Below, piece by piece: positions 1 to 6,211 of a DNA stretch of 10,870 nucleotides (its first letter is position 1; each line of letters begins with the position of its first letter). The notes below the pieces were generated by a model. The model was not told the origin of the DNA and searched no databases. It saw only the letters and a program-made list of their open reading frames with translations. Position numbers and translations under genes: made by a program. Source of the stretch: an uncultured Oscillospiraceae bacterium (GTDB taxonomy: Bacteria > Bacillota > Clostridia > Oscillospirales > Oscillospiraceae); assembly GCA_934569215.1 (NCBI GenBank), contig CAKTKF010000012.1:1-10870 (forward strand). Reading direction: 5' to 3'.

Positions 1-41
1 GTCAAAATCGACTTTTTCTATTAAGTTTTTACGAAAACGCT

Positions 42-69
42 TTGCAAATGAAAAGAAATATGCTATAGT
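42..69 (+). promoter_or_regulatory. Promoter of the surface-glycan operon
   Basis: A sigma-A-type promoter is visible: -35 TTGCAA at 42-47, a 16-base spacer, and -10 TATAGT at 64-69, preceded by TG at 61-62 so that it forms an extended -10 (TGCTATAGT). The start of transcription would fall near 76, giving a leader of about 47 bases before the first gene. A second possible -10, TATACT at 69-74, is too far from the -35 (21 bases). A ribosome binding site GGAAAGG lies at 108-114. The rest of 1-122 is AT-rich, with nothing else I can support. Confidence 0.65.
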
Positions 70-122
70 ATACTGAGTTTGGTGCGACCATCTGTACCTA
101 AAACATTGGAAAGGCAAAAGAG

Positions 123-1241
123 ATGCAAGATCTATCGAAAATTTCTGTCGTCCTGCCTTCCTTGGACCCGGACGAGAAGCTGAACGCCGTCATTGACGGC
201 CTGCTGGAATACGGCTTTTCCGACATTATCCTGGTCAATGACGGAAGCAAACAGGAAAATTTACATTATTTCACGGACGCTGCCGCGGCTCATCCCGAAA
301 TTCACCTGCTCCATCACGAGGTGAACCGGGGGAAGGGCGCGGCTTTGAAAACCGCTTTCCGGTGGTTTTTGGACAACTGTCCCGAGGGCGTGGGCGTTGT
401 GACGGTGGACGGCGACAACCAGCACCATCCCGAGGACACCCGGGCGTGCTGCGAGAAGATGCTGGAGACCGGACACTGCATTTTGGGCTGCCGGGACTTT
501 ACGCTGGATCACGTGCCGAAGCGCAGCCGGTTCGGCAACCACACCACGTCGATGGTATTCAAGACCTTCGTGGGCATGACCATTTCCGACACCCAGACCG
601 GCCTGCGGGCGCTGCCCCGGGAGGCGGTGGCGTCCCTGGTGGAGGTGGCGGGAGACCGGTTTGAATACGAGACCAACATGCTCCTGGCCTTCAAGGAAAA
701 GGCCATCCCCTTCGAGGAAACCAAAATCCGCACCGTGTACATTGAGGAGAACAAAAGCTCCCACTTCCGTACCTTTGTGGATTCCTGGCGGATCTACAAG
801 CTGATTCTGGCGCATTTCTTCCGGTATACGGTGAATTCCATTATCAGCGCTGCGGTGGATACCGGATTGTTTACCCTGTTTACCGCGCTGCTCAAAAAGG
901 TGCTGGAGGGCTTCGTCCTTACCGCCGCGGCGGGGGCGGGGGCAAGAGTCATTTCGTCTCTGCTGAACTTCTTCCTCAATAAGAAGCTGGTGTTCAGGAA
1001 CACCGCGGACACCGGCAAGACCCTGCTTCGCTACTACTGCCTGGCGGTCCCCCAGATGCTGCTGCAAATTCTGCTGACCGACGGCGCGTATGTGCTTTTC
1101 CACGTAAAGCCCACCGGCGTGCTGCACACGCTGATTTACGTGATCGTGATGATTCTGCTTTACATCATCGGCTACATGATTCAGCAGCGCTGGGTGTTCG
1201 CGCCCCAGAAACAAAATGAACCCGAGGTTGAGAAAAAATGA
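123..1241 (+). CDS. Family 2 glycosyltransferase fused to a GtrA-like membrane domain
   Basis: The 372-residue protein has two parts. Residues 1 to about 220 are a GT-A fold family 2 glycosyltransferase of the dolichol/polyprenyl-phosphate sugar synthase type: NDGS at 39-42, the metal-binding DGD at 96-98 followed by NQHHPED, and DTQTGLR at 156-162, a motif typical of this subfamily. Residues about 231-361 are hydrophobic with roughly four membrane segments and end in RWVF, matching the GtrA family, proposed to flip polyprenyl-linked sugars. By family knowledge the enzyme would transfer a sugar from a nucleotide donor to undecaprenyl phosphate at the inner membrane face and help present it outside. 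The sugar cannot be told from sequence. The start ATG has GGAAAGG eight bases upstream. Its stop overlaps the next start in ATGA, indicating translational coupling in a four-gene operon. Confidence 0.9.
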   Translation: MQDLSKISVVLPSLDPDEKLNAVIDGLLEYGFSDIILVNDGSKQENLHYFTDAAAAHPEIHLLHHEVNRGKGAALKTAFRWFLDNCPEGVGVVTVDGDNQHHPEDTRACCEKMLETGHCILGCRDFTLDHVPKRSRFGNHTTSMVFKTFVGMTISDTQTGLRALPREAVASLVEVAGDRFEYETNMLLAFKEKAIPFEETKIRTVYIEENKSSHFRTFVDSWRIYKLILAHFFRYTVNSIISAAVDTGLFTLFTALLKKVLEGFVLTAAAGAGARVISSLLNFFLNKKLVFRNTADTGKTLLRYYCLAVPQMLLQILLTDGAYVLFHVKPTGVLHTLIYVIVMILLYIIGYMIQQRWVFAPQKQNEPEVEKK

Positions 1242-2404
1242 GCAAACGAAACACGATGCCCGATTATGATTCCGTTCCTTCCCAACGGGGCGGGGCTTCC
1301 AAGCCGCCCAAGAAGAAAAAGAAGAAGGGCAGCGGCCTGTTCGGACGGATCGTCCGGCGGTTTTTCCTGGTGTTCTTTACCCTGATCGCCCTGATCCTGG
1401 TGGCGGCGTGTCTGGCAGCGAACCTGATCTTCAACGGCCCGTCCCCCGCAGCCCGGGATATCCTGACCATGACGCTGCTGGAGCCCAGCGGAACCAAGTG
1501 GATCCCCGGCCTGTTCATGGACGAGGAGACCCTGGATTCCATTCGCACGCGGGATGATTCCAATCTGAAAGACGAGTTTTCCAACACGTCTGAGATCGTC
1601 ATCAACAAGGACACGGCAATTTCCGCCGGTACCGACGAATGGGCGAATTACCCCGACGGTATCCGCTTTGAGTCCCACTCCGGCGACACCTACAACGCCC
1701 ATATTATGATCGTCCGCGACCCCAGCAAGGTCTACCTCGGCACCTCCACGGAGAACTTCTCCACCTCCATTCCCGGCACCCGTATCGACGACCAGATCGA
1801 GACCGACGGCGCCATTGCCGGTGTCAACGCGGGCGCGTTCTTCGACAACGGCACCTCCGACCCCTCTGTCGGCTCCGTGCCGGAGGGACTGGTTTACTCC
1901 AAGGGCGTCTGCAAGTGGACGACCGGCTCTCCCCCCAACGGCATCAAGGGCTTCGCCGGCTTCAACAAGGACAACATCCTTGTGGTCGCTCAGGACAACC
2001 TGAGCAAAGCCCAGGCGGAGGAACTGAACATCCGGGACGGCTGCTGCTTCGGCCCCGTCCTCATCATGAACGGTGAGATCAATCAGGAGGCCTACAACTC
2101 CAATTCCGGCTGGAACCCCCGTACCGCCATCGGCCAGCGGAAGGACGGCGCCGTGGTGTTCGTATGCATCGACGGCCGTCAGGCCGGTTCCGCAGGCGGC
2201 ACCTATAAGGACGTCATCGACATCATGATCGAGTACGGTGCCGTGAACGCCTGCAACATGGACGGCGGCTCCTCCAGCATTATGGTCTACCGGGATACCT
2301 ACGGCCTGTTTGGCGAGGCCGGTACCGTGCAGGTGATCAACAGCTATTCCCTGCTGCAGGAACGCCCCAGAAAGATGCCGACTTTCTGGATGGTCGCGCC
2401 GTAA
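1238..2404 (+). CDS. Membrane-anchored phosphodiester glycosidase (NAGPA-like)
   Basis: This 388-residue protein has a lysine-rich cytoplasmic tail (six lysines at 25-30), one membrane segment at about 42-62 acting as an uncleaved signal anchor, and an extracellular domain. Residues about 150-388 match the phosphodiester glycosidase/NAGPA (DUF2233) family: GVNAGAFF at 195-202, FGPVLIMNGE at 271-280, PRTAIG at 294-299, and the C-terminal NMDGGSSS at 340-347. Family members remove a sugar from a phosphodiester-linked glycoside; bacterial ones occur with exopolysaccharide or wall-polymer genes. The glycine-rich signature is usually DGGGS; here it is DGGSS, a conservative change. A weak GAGG ribosome binding site lies ten bases before the ATG, and the start overlaps the glycosyltransferase stop. 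I infer that it acts outside the membrane on a phosphodiester-linked sugar of a surface polymer. The true substrate is unknown. Confidence 0.85.
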   Translation: MSKRNTMPDYDSVPSQRGGASKPPKKKKKKGSGLFGRIVRRFFLVFFTLIALILVAACLAANLIFNGPSPAARDILTMTLLEPSGTKWIPGLFMDEETLDSIRTRDDSNLKDEFSNTSEIVINKDTAISAGTDEWANYPDGIRFESHSGDTYNAHIMIVRDPSKVYLGTSTENFSTSIPGTRIDDQIETDGAIAGVNAGAFFDNGTSDPSVGSVPEGLVYSKGVCKWTTGSPPNGIKGFAGFNKDNILVVAQDNLSKAQAEELNIRDGCCFGPVLIMNGEINQEAYNSNSGWNPRTAIGQRKDGAVVFVCIDGRQAGSAGGTYKDVIDIMIEYGAVNACNMDGGSSSIMVYRDTYGLFGEAGTVQVINSYSLLQERPRKMPTFWMVAP

Positions 2405-2420
2405 GGAAGTGAGGGAAACC

Positions 2421-4049
2421 ATGTATCAAGGAAAATTCGATTCTAAAAATAAAAGAACCACGGTGGATGTTTCCGAGCTGGTCGCCCAGCGCAACAGCGC
2501 GCCTTCCCGGGAGCAGCCCCAGCGCCAGCCGGTGCGGGAGACCCCGTCCAAGGCTGCACCTGCCCGGCTGCAGCAGTCCACCCGTCAGCCAAGTGCGCGG
2601 CAGAGTCAGCCCGATGCCCGGCAGCCCGGCGGAAAGCGGCCGCCCGCGACCCAGACCGTGCCGGAAAAGCGCCGCAAAGGCCCCCGGCTGGGGGGCGTGA
2701 TCTTCTACACCCTGTATTTCATGTTCATCCTGGTGTTCTTTGTGGCCACGTTCTTTGGCCTTCAGTGGCTCCAGGGCTGGCTGACGGATTATCAGGCCGC
2801 CCAGCCCACCACCAAGAGCCAGGAGGTCTTTGAACAGCTGTTCTCCCATCCCGATTGGAGCGCACTGTATGACGCCGCCGGGATAGAGGATACCCCCTAC
2901 GAGGGCAAGGACCAGTTTGTCACCTATATGGAAAACAAGGTGGGCGATTCGACGCTGACCTTTAAGGAGACCTCTGCGGGTCTGTCCACCGACAAAAAGT
3001 ATTTTGTCTTCCTGGGAGACGAGAAGATCGCTTCCTTCACCCTTGCCGGACAGGAGTCCATTACCGACATTCCCGACTGGGAGCTGAGCGGCGTTGAGCT
3101 GTTCTTCGACCGGAGCGAGACCTTCTATATCAAGAATACCGACGGCCACACCGTCGAGGTTAACGGTGTTCCCCTGGACGACAGCCACGTGATTCAGATC
3201 GCCACCACTGCGGCGGCGGAGCGGCTGCCCATCGGCATCACCGGCGTGAGCATCTGCACCCAGGAAATCTCCGACCTGATGGCCACCCCCACCGTCACCA
3301 TCTTTGACGAGTCGGGCAAGGCCATGGAGGTCAGCTACGACGCCGAGACCCACACCTTCACCGAGCAGACCCAGGCCAACACCATCTCCGACGACGAGAA
3401 GGAAGCGGCGCTGAACGCGGCGAAGACCTACTGCCTGTTCATGATCGAGAAGGCGTCCAGGGCGGACATTGCCAAGTATTTTGACACCTCCTCCGAAGCC
3501 TACAGCGTCATCACCAACCTGAGCGGCAACCTGTGGATGCAGGGCAATAACGGCTACCGCTTTACCAAGGAAGAGGTTTCCGATTACGCCCGATACAGCG
3601 ACGACCTGTTCTCCGCCCGGGTGGCGCTGACCCTGAACGTCACCCGTACCGACGGCACCACCAAGGACTACGACTACGATCAGACCCTGTTCTTCCGGAA
3701 GCAGGACACCGGCAAGTGGCTGGCATATGAGGCCACCAACGCGGACGTCAATGCGCCGGTGGGCAAGGTGCGCCTGACCTTCATGAACGGCGACACCGTT
3801 CTGAGCAGCGATTTCGTCAAGACCGATGCCACGGAGCTGGATACCCCGCTGGTCTCCGCTCCCGAGGGCAAGGTGTTCATCGGCTGGTACCGCATCGACA
3901 AGTACGACAACGGCACCACCTACACCATGGTCTTCGACCCGGATGAAAACGGCCATGTGAGCATTCCCAACGGCACCACGCTGGAGCCGATGACCCTGTA
4001 CGCCCTGTTCGAGACGCCGTCCGGCACCGATGCGACGGAAGGAGGCTAA
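2421..4049 (+). CDS. Single-pass surface protein with C-terminal InlB-type B-repeat
   Basis: I do not recognise this 542-residue protein as a named family member. Residues 1 to about 88 are a hydrophilic cytoplasmic tail very rich in Q, P, R and S. Residues about 92-114 form one membrane helix, and the rest would lie outside. Residues about 328-443 contain a cystatin/NTF2-like looking alpha-beta stretch (uncertain). Residues about 448-530 look like a Listeria-Bacteroides (InlB) B-repeat: VRLTFMNGDTV, then FIGWYR, ending LYALFE. The start chosen is ATG 2421 because AGGG at 2412-2415 sits at good spacing. A GTG at 2409 would add four residues but would have the ribosome binding site inside the gene. 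It lies 16 bases after the glycosidase and one base before the phosphatase start. It may bind or organise the surface glycan; this is inference from context only. Confidence 0.75.
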   Translation: MYQGKFDSKNKRTTVDVSELVAQRNSAPSREQPQRQPVRETPSKAAPARLQQSTRQPSARQSQPDARQPGGKRPPATQTVPEKRRKGPRLGGVIFYTLYFMFILVFFVATFFGLQWLQGWLTDYQAAQPTTKSQEVFEQLFSHPDWSALYDAAGIEDTPYEGKDQFVTYMENKVGDSTLTFKETSAGLSTDKKYFVFLGDEKIASFTLAGQESITDIPDWELSGVELFFDRSETFYIKNTDGHTVEVNGVPLDDSHVIQIATTAAAERLPIGITGVSICTQEISDLMATPTVTIFDESGKAMEVSYDAETHTFTEQTQANTISDDEKEAALNAAKTYCLFMIEKASRADIAKYFDTSSEAYSVITNLSGNLWMQGNNGYRFTKEEVSDYARYSDDLFSARVALTLNVTRTDGTTKDYDYDQTLFFRKQDTGKWLAYEATNADVNAPVGKVRLTFMNGDTVLSSDFVKTDATELDTPLVSAPEGKVFIGWYRIDKYDNGTTYTMVFDPDENGHVSIPNGTTLEPMTLYALFETPSGTDATEGG

Positions 4050-4050
4050 T

Positions 4051-4644
4051 ATGCTGGCACTACTGAACCAACTGGCGGTCAGCTTTGACCTGCCCATTCT
4101 GGACTGGATCCAGGCGCACTTGCAGTGCGGCTTCCTGGATGCCGTCATGCCCATCGTGACCCTGTTTGGCGAGGGCGGCATCTTCTGGATCGCCTGGGCG
4201 GTACTGATGCTGGTATTCCCGAAGACGCGGAAAACCGGCATCGCCATGGCCATTGCCCTTGTAATGGGCGTGCTGATCTGCAACGTGACCCTGAAGCCCT
4301 TGGTGGCGCGGCCGCGACCCTATGATTACCAGCTGGAACACTTCGGCGTGACCATCAAGCTGCTGATCGACGCCCAGCACGACTATTCCTTCCCGTCGGG
4401 GCATACCATCGCCTCCTTTGAGGCGGCGGTGGCGCTGCTGCTGAACGACAAGCGGATGGGCATTCCCGCCATGGTGATCGCCGTGCTGGTTACGTTCTCC
4501 CGGCTGTACCTGTACGTACACTATCCGACCGATGTGATCTTCTCCATCATCGTGGGGACCGCCTTTGCCTTCATCGGAAACGCGCTGGCCGGAAAAATTG
4601 CCGCCCGCCTTCCCGCACCGGCAAAAGGAAAATACGAGAGCTAA
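4051..4644 (+). CDS. PAP2-family membrane lipid phosphatase
   Basis: The 197-residue protein is a polytopic membrane protein with all three motifs of the type 2 phosphatidic acid phosphatase superfamily: K82-x6-R89-P90, PSGH at 115-118 with the catalytic-acid His118, and SR-x5-H-x3-D at 150-161 with nucleophile His157. The set is complete, so an active enzyme is expected. Family members in Firmicutes dephosphorylate undecaprenyl diphosphate, phosphatidylglycerol phosphate or other lipid phosphates on the outer membrane face. Next to a polyprenyl-phosphate glycosyltransferase, undecaprenyl carrier recycling is the most likely role (inference). The start at 4051 is preferred over an in-frame ATG at 4030 because GGAAGGAGG at 4037-4045 is correctly placed and the gene then begins one base after the upstream stop. 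It is the last gene of the operon; a strong terminator follows eight bases later. Confidence 0.88.
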   Translation: MLALLNQLAVSFDLPILDWIQAHLQCGFLDAVMPIVTLFGEGGIFWIAWAVLMLVFPKTRKTGIAMAIALVMGVLICNVTLKPLVARPRPYDYQLEHFGVTIKLLIDAQHDYSFPSGHTIASFEAAVALLLNDKRMGIPAMVIAVLVTFSRLYLYVHYPTDVIFSIIVGTAFAFIGNALAGKIAARLPAPAKGKYES

Positions 4645-4651
4645 ACGTTTT

Positions 4652-4684
4652 GGAAGCATACCCGGTCCGGGTATGCTTCCTTTT
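4652..4684 (+). terminator. Rho-independent terminator of the surface-glycan operon
   Basis: A perfect 13-base-pair stem, GGAAGCATACCCG (4652-4664) with CGGGTATGCTTCC (4668-4680), closes on a three-base loop (or five, if the innermost pair is open) and is followed by TTTT at 4681-4684. It starts eight bases after the phosphatase stop and lies before the next promoter, so it separates the two transcription units. Confidence 0.9.
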
Positions 4685-4696
4685 CGCCTTTTGCCC

Positions 4697-4725
4697 TTGC
4701 AAGCGGCGGGAAAACCGGATATAAT
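4697..4725 (+). promoter_or_regulatory. Promoter of the LytTR regulator/kinase operon
   Basis: TTGCAA at 4697-4702, a 17-base spacer and a perfect TATAAT at 4720-4725 form a strong sigma-A promoter. Transcription should start near 4732, leaving a leader of only about 12-15 bases that consists mostly of the purine-rich ribosome binding region (GGGGG at 4735-4739). No LytTR-type direct repeat is visible upstream of it, so the operon looks constitutively expressed rather than autoregulated. Confidence 0.8.
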
Positions 4726-4743
4726 GAAGAAAAAGGGGGCGGG

Positions 4744-5445
4744 ATGATGGAATTACGGATCGCGGTCTGCGACGACGCGGAGGAAGATCGGGCGTATGTT
4801 TCCGGTCTGGTAAAGGATTGGGCGGCGCAGGCCGGGCATCGGGCGGAGATCACCGCTTTTTCCTCCGCCGAGAGCTTTCTGTTCCGGTACGCGGAGGTCA
4901 AAAACTGGGATATTCTGCTGCTGGACATCGAAATGGGCGCCATGGACGGCGTGCGTCTGGCCAAGCGGGTGCGCCGGGACAACGAGGCGGTGCAGATCGT
5001 CTTCGTCACCGGGTATTCCGACTACATCGCCGAGGGCTACGAGGTGGCGGCGCTGCATTATCTCATGAAGCCCGTCAGCCGGGATAAGCTGTTCGGGGTT
5101 CTGAACCGGGCGCTGGAAAAGCGGAAGCGGGAGGAACGGTGCCTGAATCTGGAGCTGGGCGGCGAAATGGTTCGGATCCCCTTTTACGACATCCGGTATC
5201 TGGACGTGCGGCAGAACTATGTGACGATTCACGGAAAATCGGAGTACACCGTCAAGCGGAGTCTGAACGAGTTCGAAAAGGAGCTGGATGACCGGTTCTT
5301 CCGGGCGGGTCGGAGCCTGATCATCAATCTCAAATACATTCGCCGCGTCACGAAAACGGAGGTCAGCCTGTCGGACGGCACGCTGCTGCCCCTGCCCAGG
5401 GGCGCTTATGAGCCACTGAACCGGGCGATCATTAAGCATACATAG
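4744..5445 (+). CDS. LytTR-family response regulator
   Basis: The 233-residue protein is a two-domain regulator of the AgrA/LytR type. Residues 1 to about 125 are a receiver domain with the acidic pair D10-D11, phospho-acceptor D61 (in LLLDIEM), T89 and K109 (KP), so all phosphorylation residues are present. Residues about 132-233 are a LytTR DNA-binding domain: the segments IRYLDVRQNYVTIHG and FFRAGRSLIINLKYI are typical, the latter giving the conserved R-S-x-I-x-N pattern. LytTR proteins bind tandem 9-base direct repeats about two helical turns apart and mostly activate transcription. Such a repeat lies at 6123-6156, before the ABC genes. Two ATG codons occur in tandem (4744 and 4747); the second is slightly better spaced from the GGGGG motif. 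The kinase gene follows after 10 bases. Confidence 0.93.
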   Translation: MMELRIAVCDDAEEDRAYVSGLVKDWAAQAGHRAEITAFSSAESFLFRYAEVKNWDILLLDIEMGAMDGVRLAKRVRRDNEAVQIVFVTGYSDYIAEGYEVAALHYLMKPVSRDKLFGVLNRALEKRKREERCLNLELGGEMVRIPFYDIRYLDVRQNYVTIHGKSEYTVKRSLNEFEKELDDRFFRAGRSLIINLKYIRRVTKTEVSLSDGTLLPLPRGAYEPLNRAIIKHT

Positions 5446-5455
5446 GAGATTGGCT

Positions 5456-6118
5456 ATGTCTTTCTTTTCCAAACAAATCGACAAGCGCATTGCGGCCTAT
5501 CAGCGGGAGCTGATCGAGACCCACTACCGGGAAGTGGAAAATATGTACCGGCAGATTCGGGGCTGGCGGCATGACTACCGCAACCACATCCAGATGATGA
5601 AGGTGCTGGCGGCGAACGGGGATATGGACGCCCTGAAAGCCTATCTCGACGAGCTGGACACGGACTTGAACACCGTGGATACCGTGGTGAAAACCGGCAA
5701 CCCCATGGCCGACGCCATTCTCAACAGCAAAATCTCCCTGGCGCGTTCCCGGAACATCCCGACCCAGGTGGACGCCCACATCCCGGTGAAGCTGAAAATG
5801 TCGGAGCTGGACTTGTGCTGCATCATCGGCAACCTCTTCGACAACGCCATGGAGGCAAGCATGGCCTTGCCGGAGGAAAAGCGGCTGATCCGGGTGTACA
5901 TGGACATGAAGGGAACGCAGCTCTACATTTCCTTCACCAATTTCACCGCCGCGAAGAAGCTGAACAAGGTGGGCAAGGGCTTCAAAACCTCCAAGGGCGA
6001 AGGCCACGGCTTCGGGCTGGTGCGCATGGACGACATCGTGTCCCGTTACGACGGCTACCTGAGCCGCAACAGCGAGGACGGGGCGTTTACCACGGAAATC
6101 CTTATCCCCCAAGTGTAA
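5456..6118 (+). CDS. Small soluble GHKL sensor histidine kinase (AgrC-like core)
   Basis: The 220-residue protein has only the catalytic half of an AgrC/HPK10-type kinase. The H-box is RHDYRNH at 38-44 with His39 as the likely phosphorylation site. The ATP-binding domain has the N-box NLFDNAMEA at 126-134 and the G-box GHGFGLVRM at 183-191. Residues 1-37 are hydrophilic and helical. There is no membrane segment or recognisable sensor domain, whereas AgrC-type kinases are usually about 400 residues or more with six or so membrane helices. The ATG at 5456 has AGGAG at 5444-5448 in good position; the TTG at 5450 is too close to it. The regulator ends 10 bases upstream, so no lost N-terminal part is hidden there. 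It presumably phosphorylates the upstream regulator. Its signal may come through a partner, possibly the exporter downstream (inference). Confidence 0.88.
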   Translation: MSFFSKQIDKRIAAYQRELIETHYREVENMYRQIRGWRHDYRNHIQMMKVLAANGDMDALKAYLDELDTDLNTVDTVVKTGNPMADAILNSKISLARSRNIPTQVDAHIPVKLKMSELDLCCIIGNLFDNAMEASMALPEEKRLIRVYMDMKGTQLYISFTNFTAAKKLNKVGKGFKTSKGEGHGFGLVRMDDIVSRYDGYLSRNSEDGAFTTEILIPQV

Positions 6119-6122
6119 CCGC

Positions 6123-6156
6123 GCAGTTCGTCCCCGAAAATAAGCAATTCGTCCCC
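6123..6156 (+). repeat. Tandem direct repeat, candidate LytTR operator
   Basis: Two copies, GCAGTTCGTCCCC (6123-6135) and GCAATTCGTCCCC (6144-6156), agree at 12 of 13 positions and start 21 bases apart, two helical turns. Known LytTR sites (AgrA, ComE) are pairs of 9-base direct repeats separated by 12 or 13 bases with consensus close to [TA][AC][CA]GTTN[AG][TG]. The first nine bases of the copies match 8 of 9 and 7 of 9, with exactly 12 bases between. The site begins four bases after the kinase stop and lies about 45-74 bases before the predicted ABC transcription start, close to the AgrA arrangement. Confidence 0.65.
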
Positions 6157-6180
6157 AGAATCTTCCGGGGACGTCTTTTT
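6150..6180 (+). terminator. Rho-independent terminator after the regulator/kinase operon
   Basis: A seven-base-pair GC-rich stem, CGTCCCC (6150-6156) with GGGGACG (6167-6173), has a ten-base loop and is followed by TCTTTTT (6174-6180). It would end the two-component operon before the transporter genes. Its left arm is the second copy of the direct repeat; the first copy (6129-6135) could pair with the same right arm instead. Confidence 0.75.
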
Positions 6181-6181
6181 G

Positions 6182-6190
6182 TGATAGAGT
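6182..6190 (+). promoter_or_regulatory. Candidate activated promoter of the ABC operon
   Basis: TGATAGAGT contains an extended -10 (TG, one base, then TAGAGT, four of six matches to TATAAT). There is no recognisable -35 hexamer at the right distance (around 6162-6167). A weak core without a -35, downstream of a tandem repeat, is the usual form of a LytTR-activated promoter. The start would be near 6197, close to a ribosome binding site GAGGTGAGG at 6199-6207 for the gene at 6212. TATGCT at 6190-6195 is an alternative -10, but it would start transcription inside that site. Confidence 0.45.
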
Positions 6191-6211
6191 ATGCTCACGA
6201 GGTGAGGCAAA

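Noticed and set aside
27..50. CcpA (cre)-like sequence GAAAACGCTTTGC overlapping the first promoter
   Set aside because: It lacks the conserved TG at one end and CA at the other; the central match is no better than expected in AT-rich DNA.
4030..4050. Upstream in-frame ATG that would extend the PAP2 phosphatase by seven residues
   Set aside because: It would overlap the preceding gene and put the strong GGAAGGAGG site inside the coding region; the ATG at 4051 is properly spaced.
2337..4283. Very long open frame (648 codons) on the minus strand, and similar long antisense frames at 1181-2422 and 8497-10029
   Set aside because: They lie opposite well-supported genes whose GC-rich third positions suppress antisense stops; the translations are low-complexity G/V/H/Q-rich with no family motif.
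5450..5455. TTG start that would add two residues to the kinase
   Set aside because: Only one base separates it from the AGGAG ribosome binding site, whereas ATG 5456 is seven bases away.
6119..6211. Search for a small signal or cargo peptide gene between the kinase and the exporter
   Set aside because: No start codon with a ribosome binding site opens a meaningful frame; the gap is filled by the repeat, hairpin and promoter.
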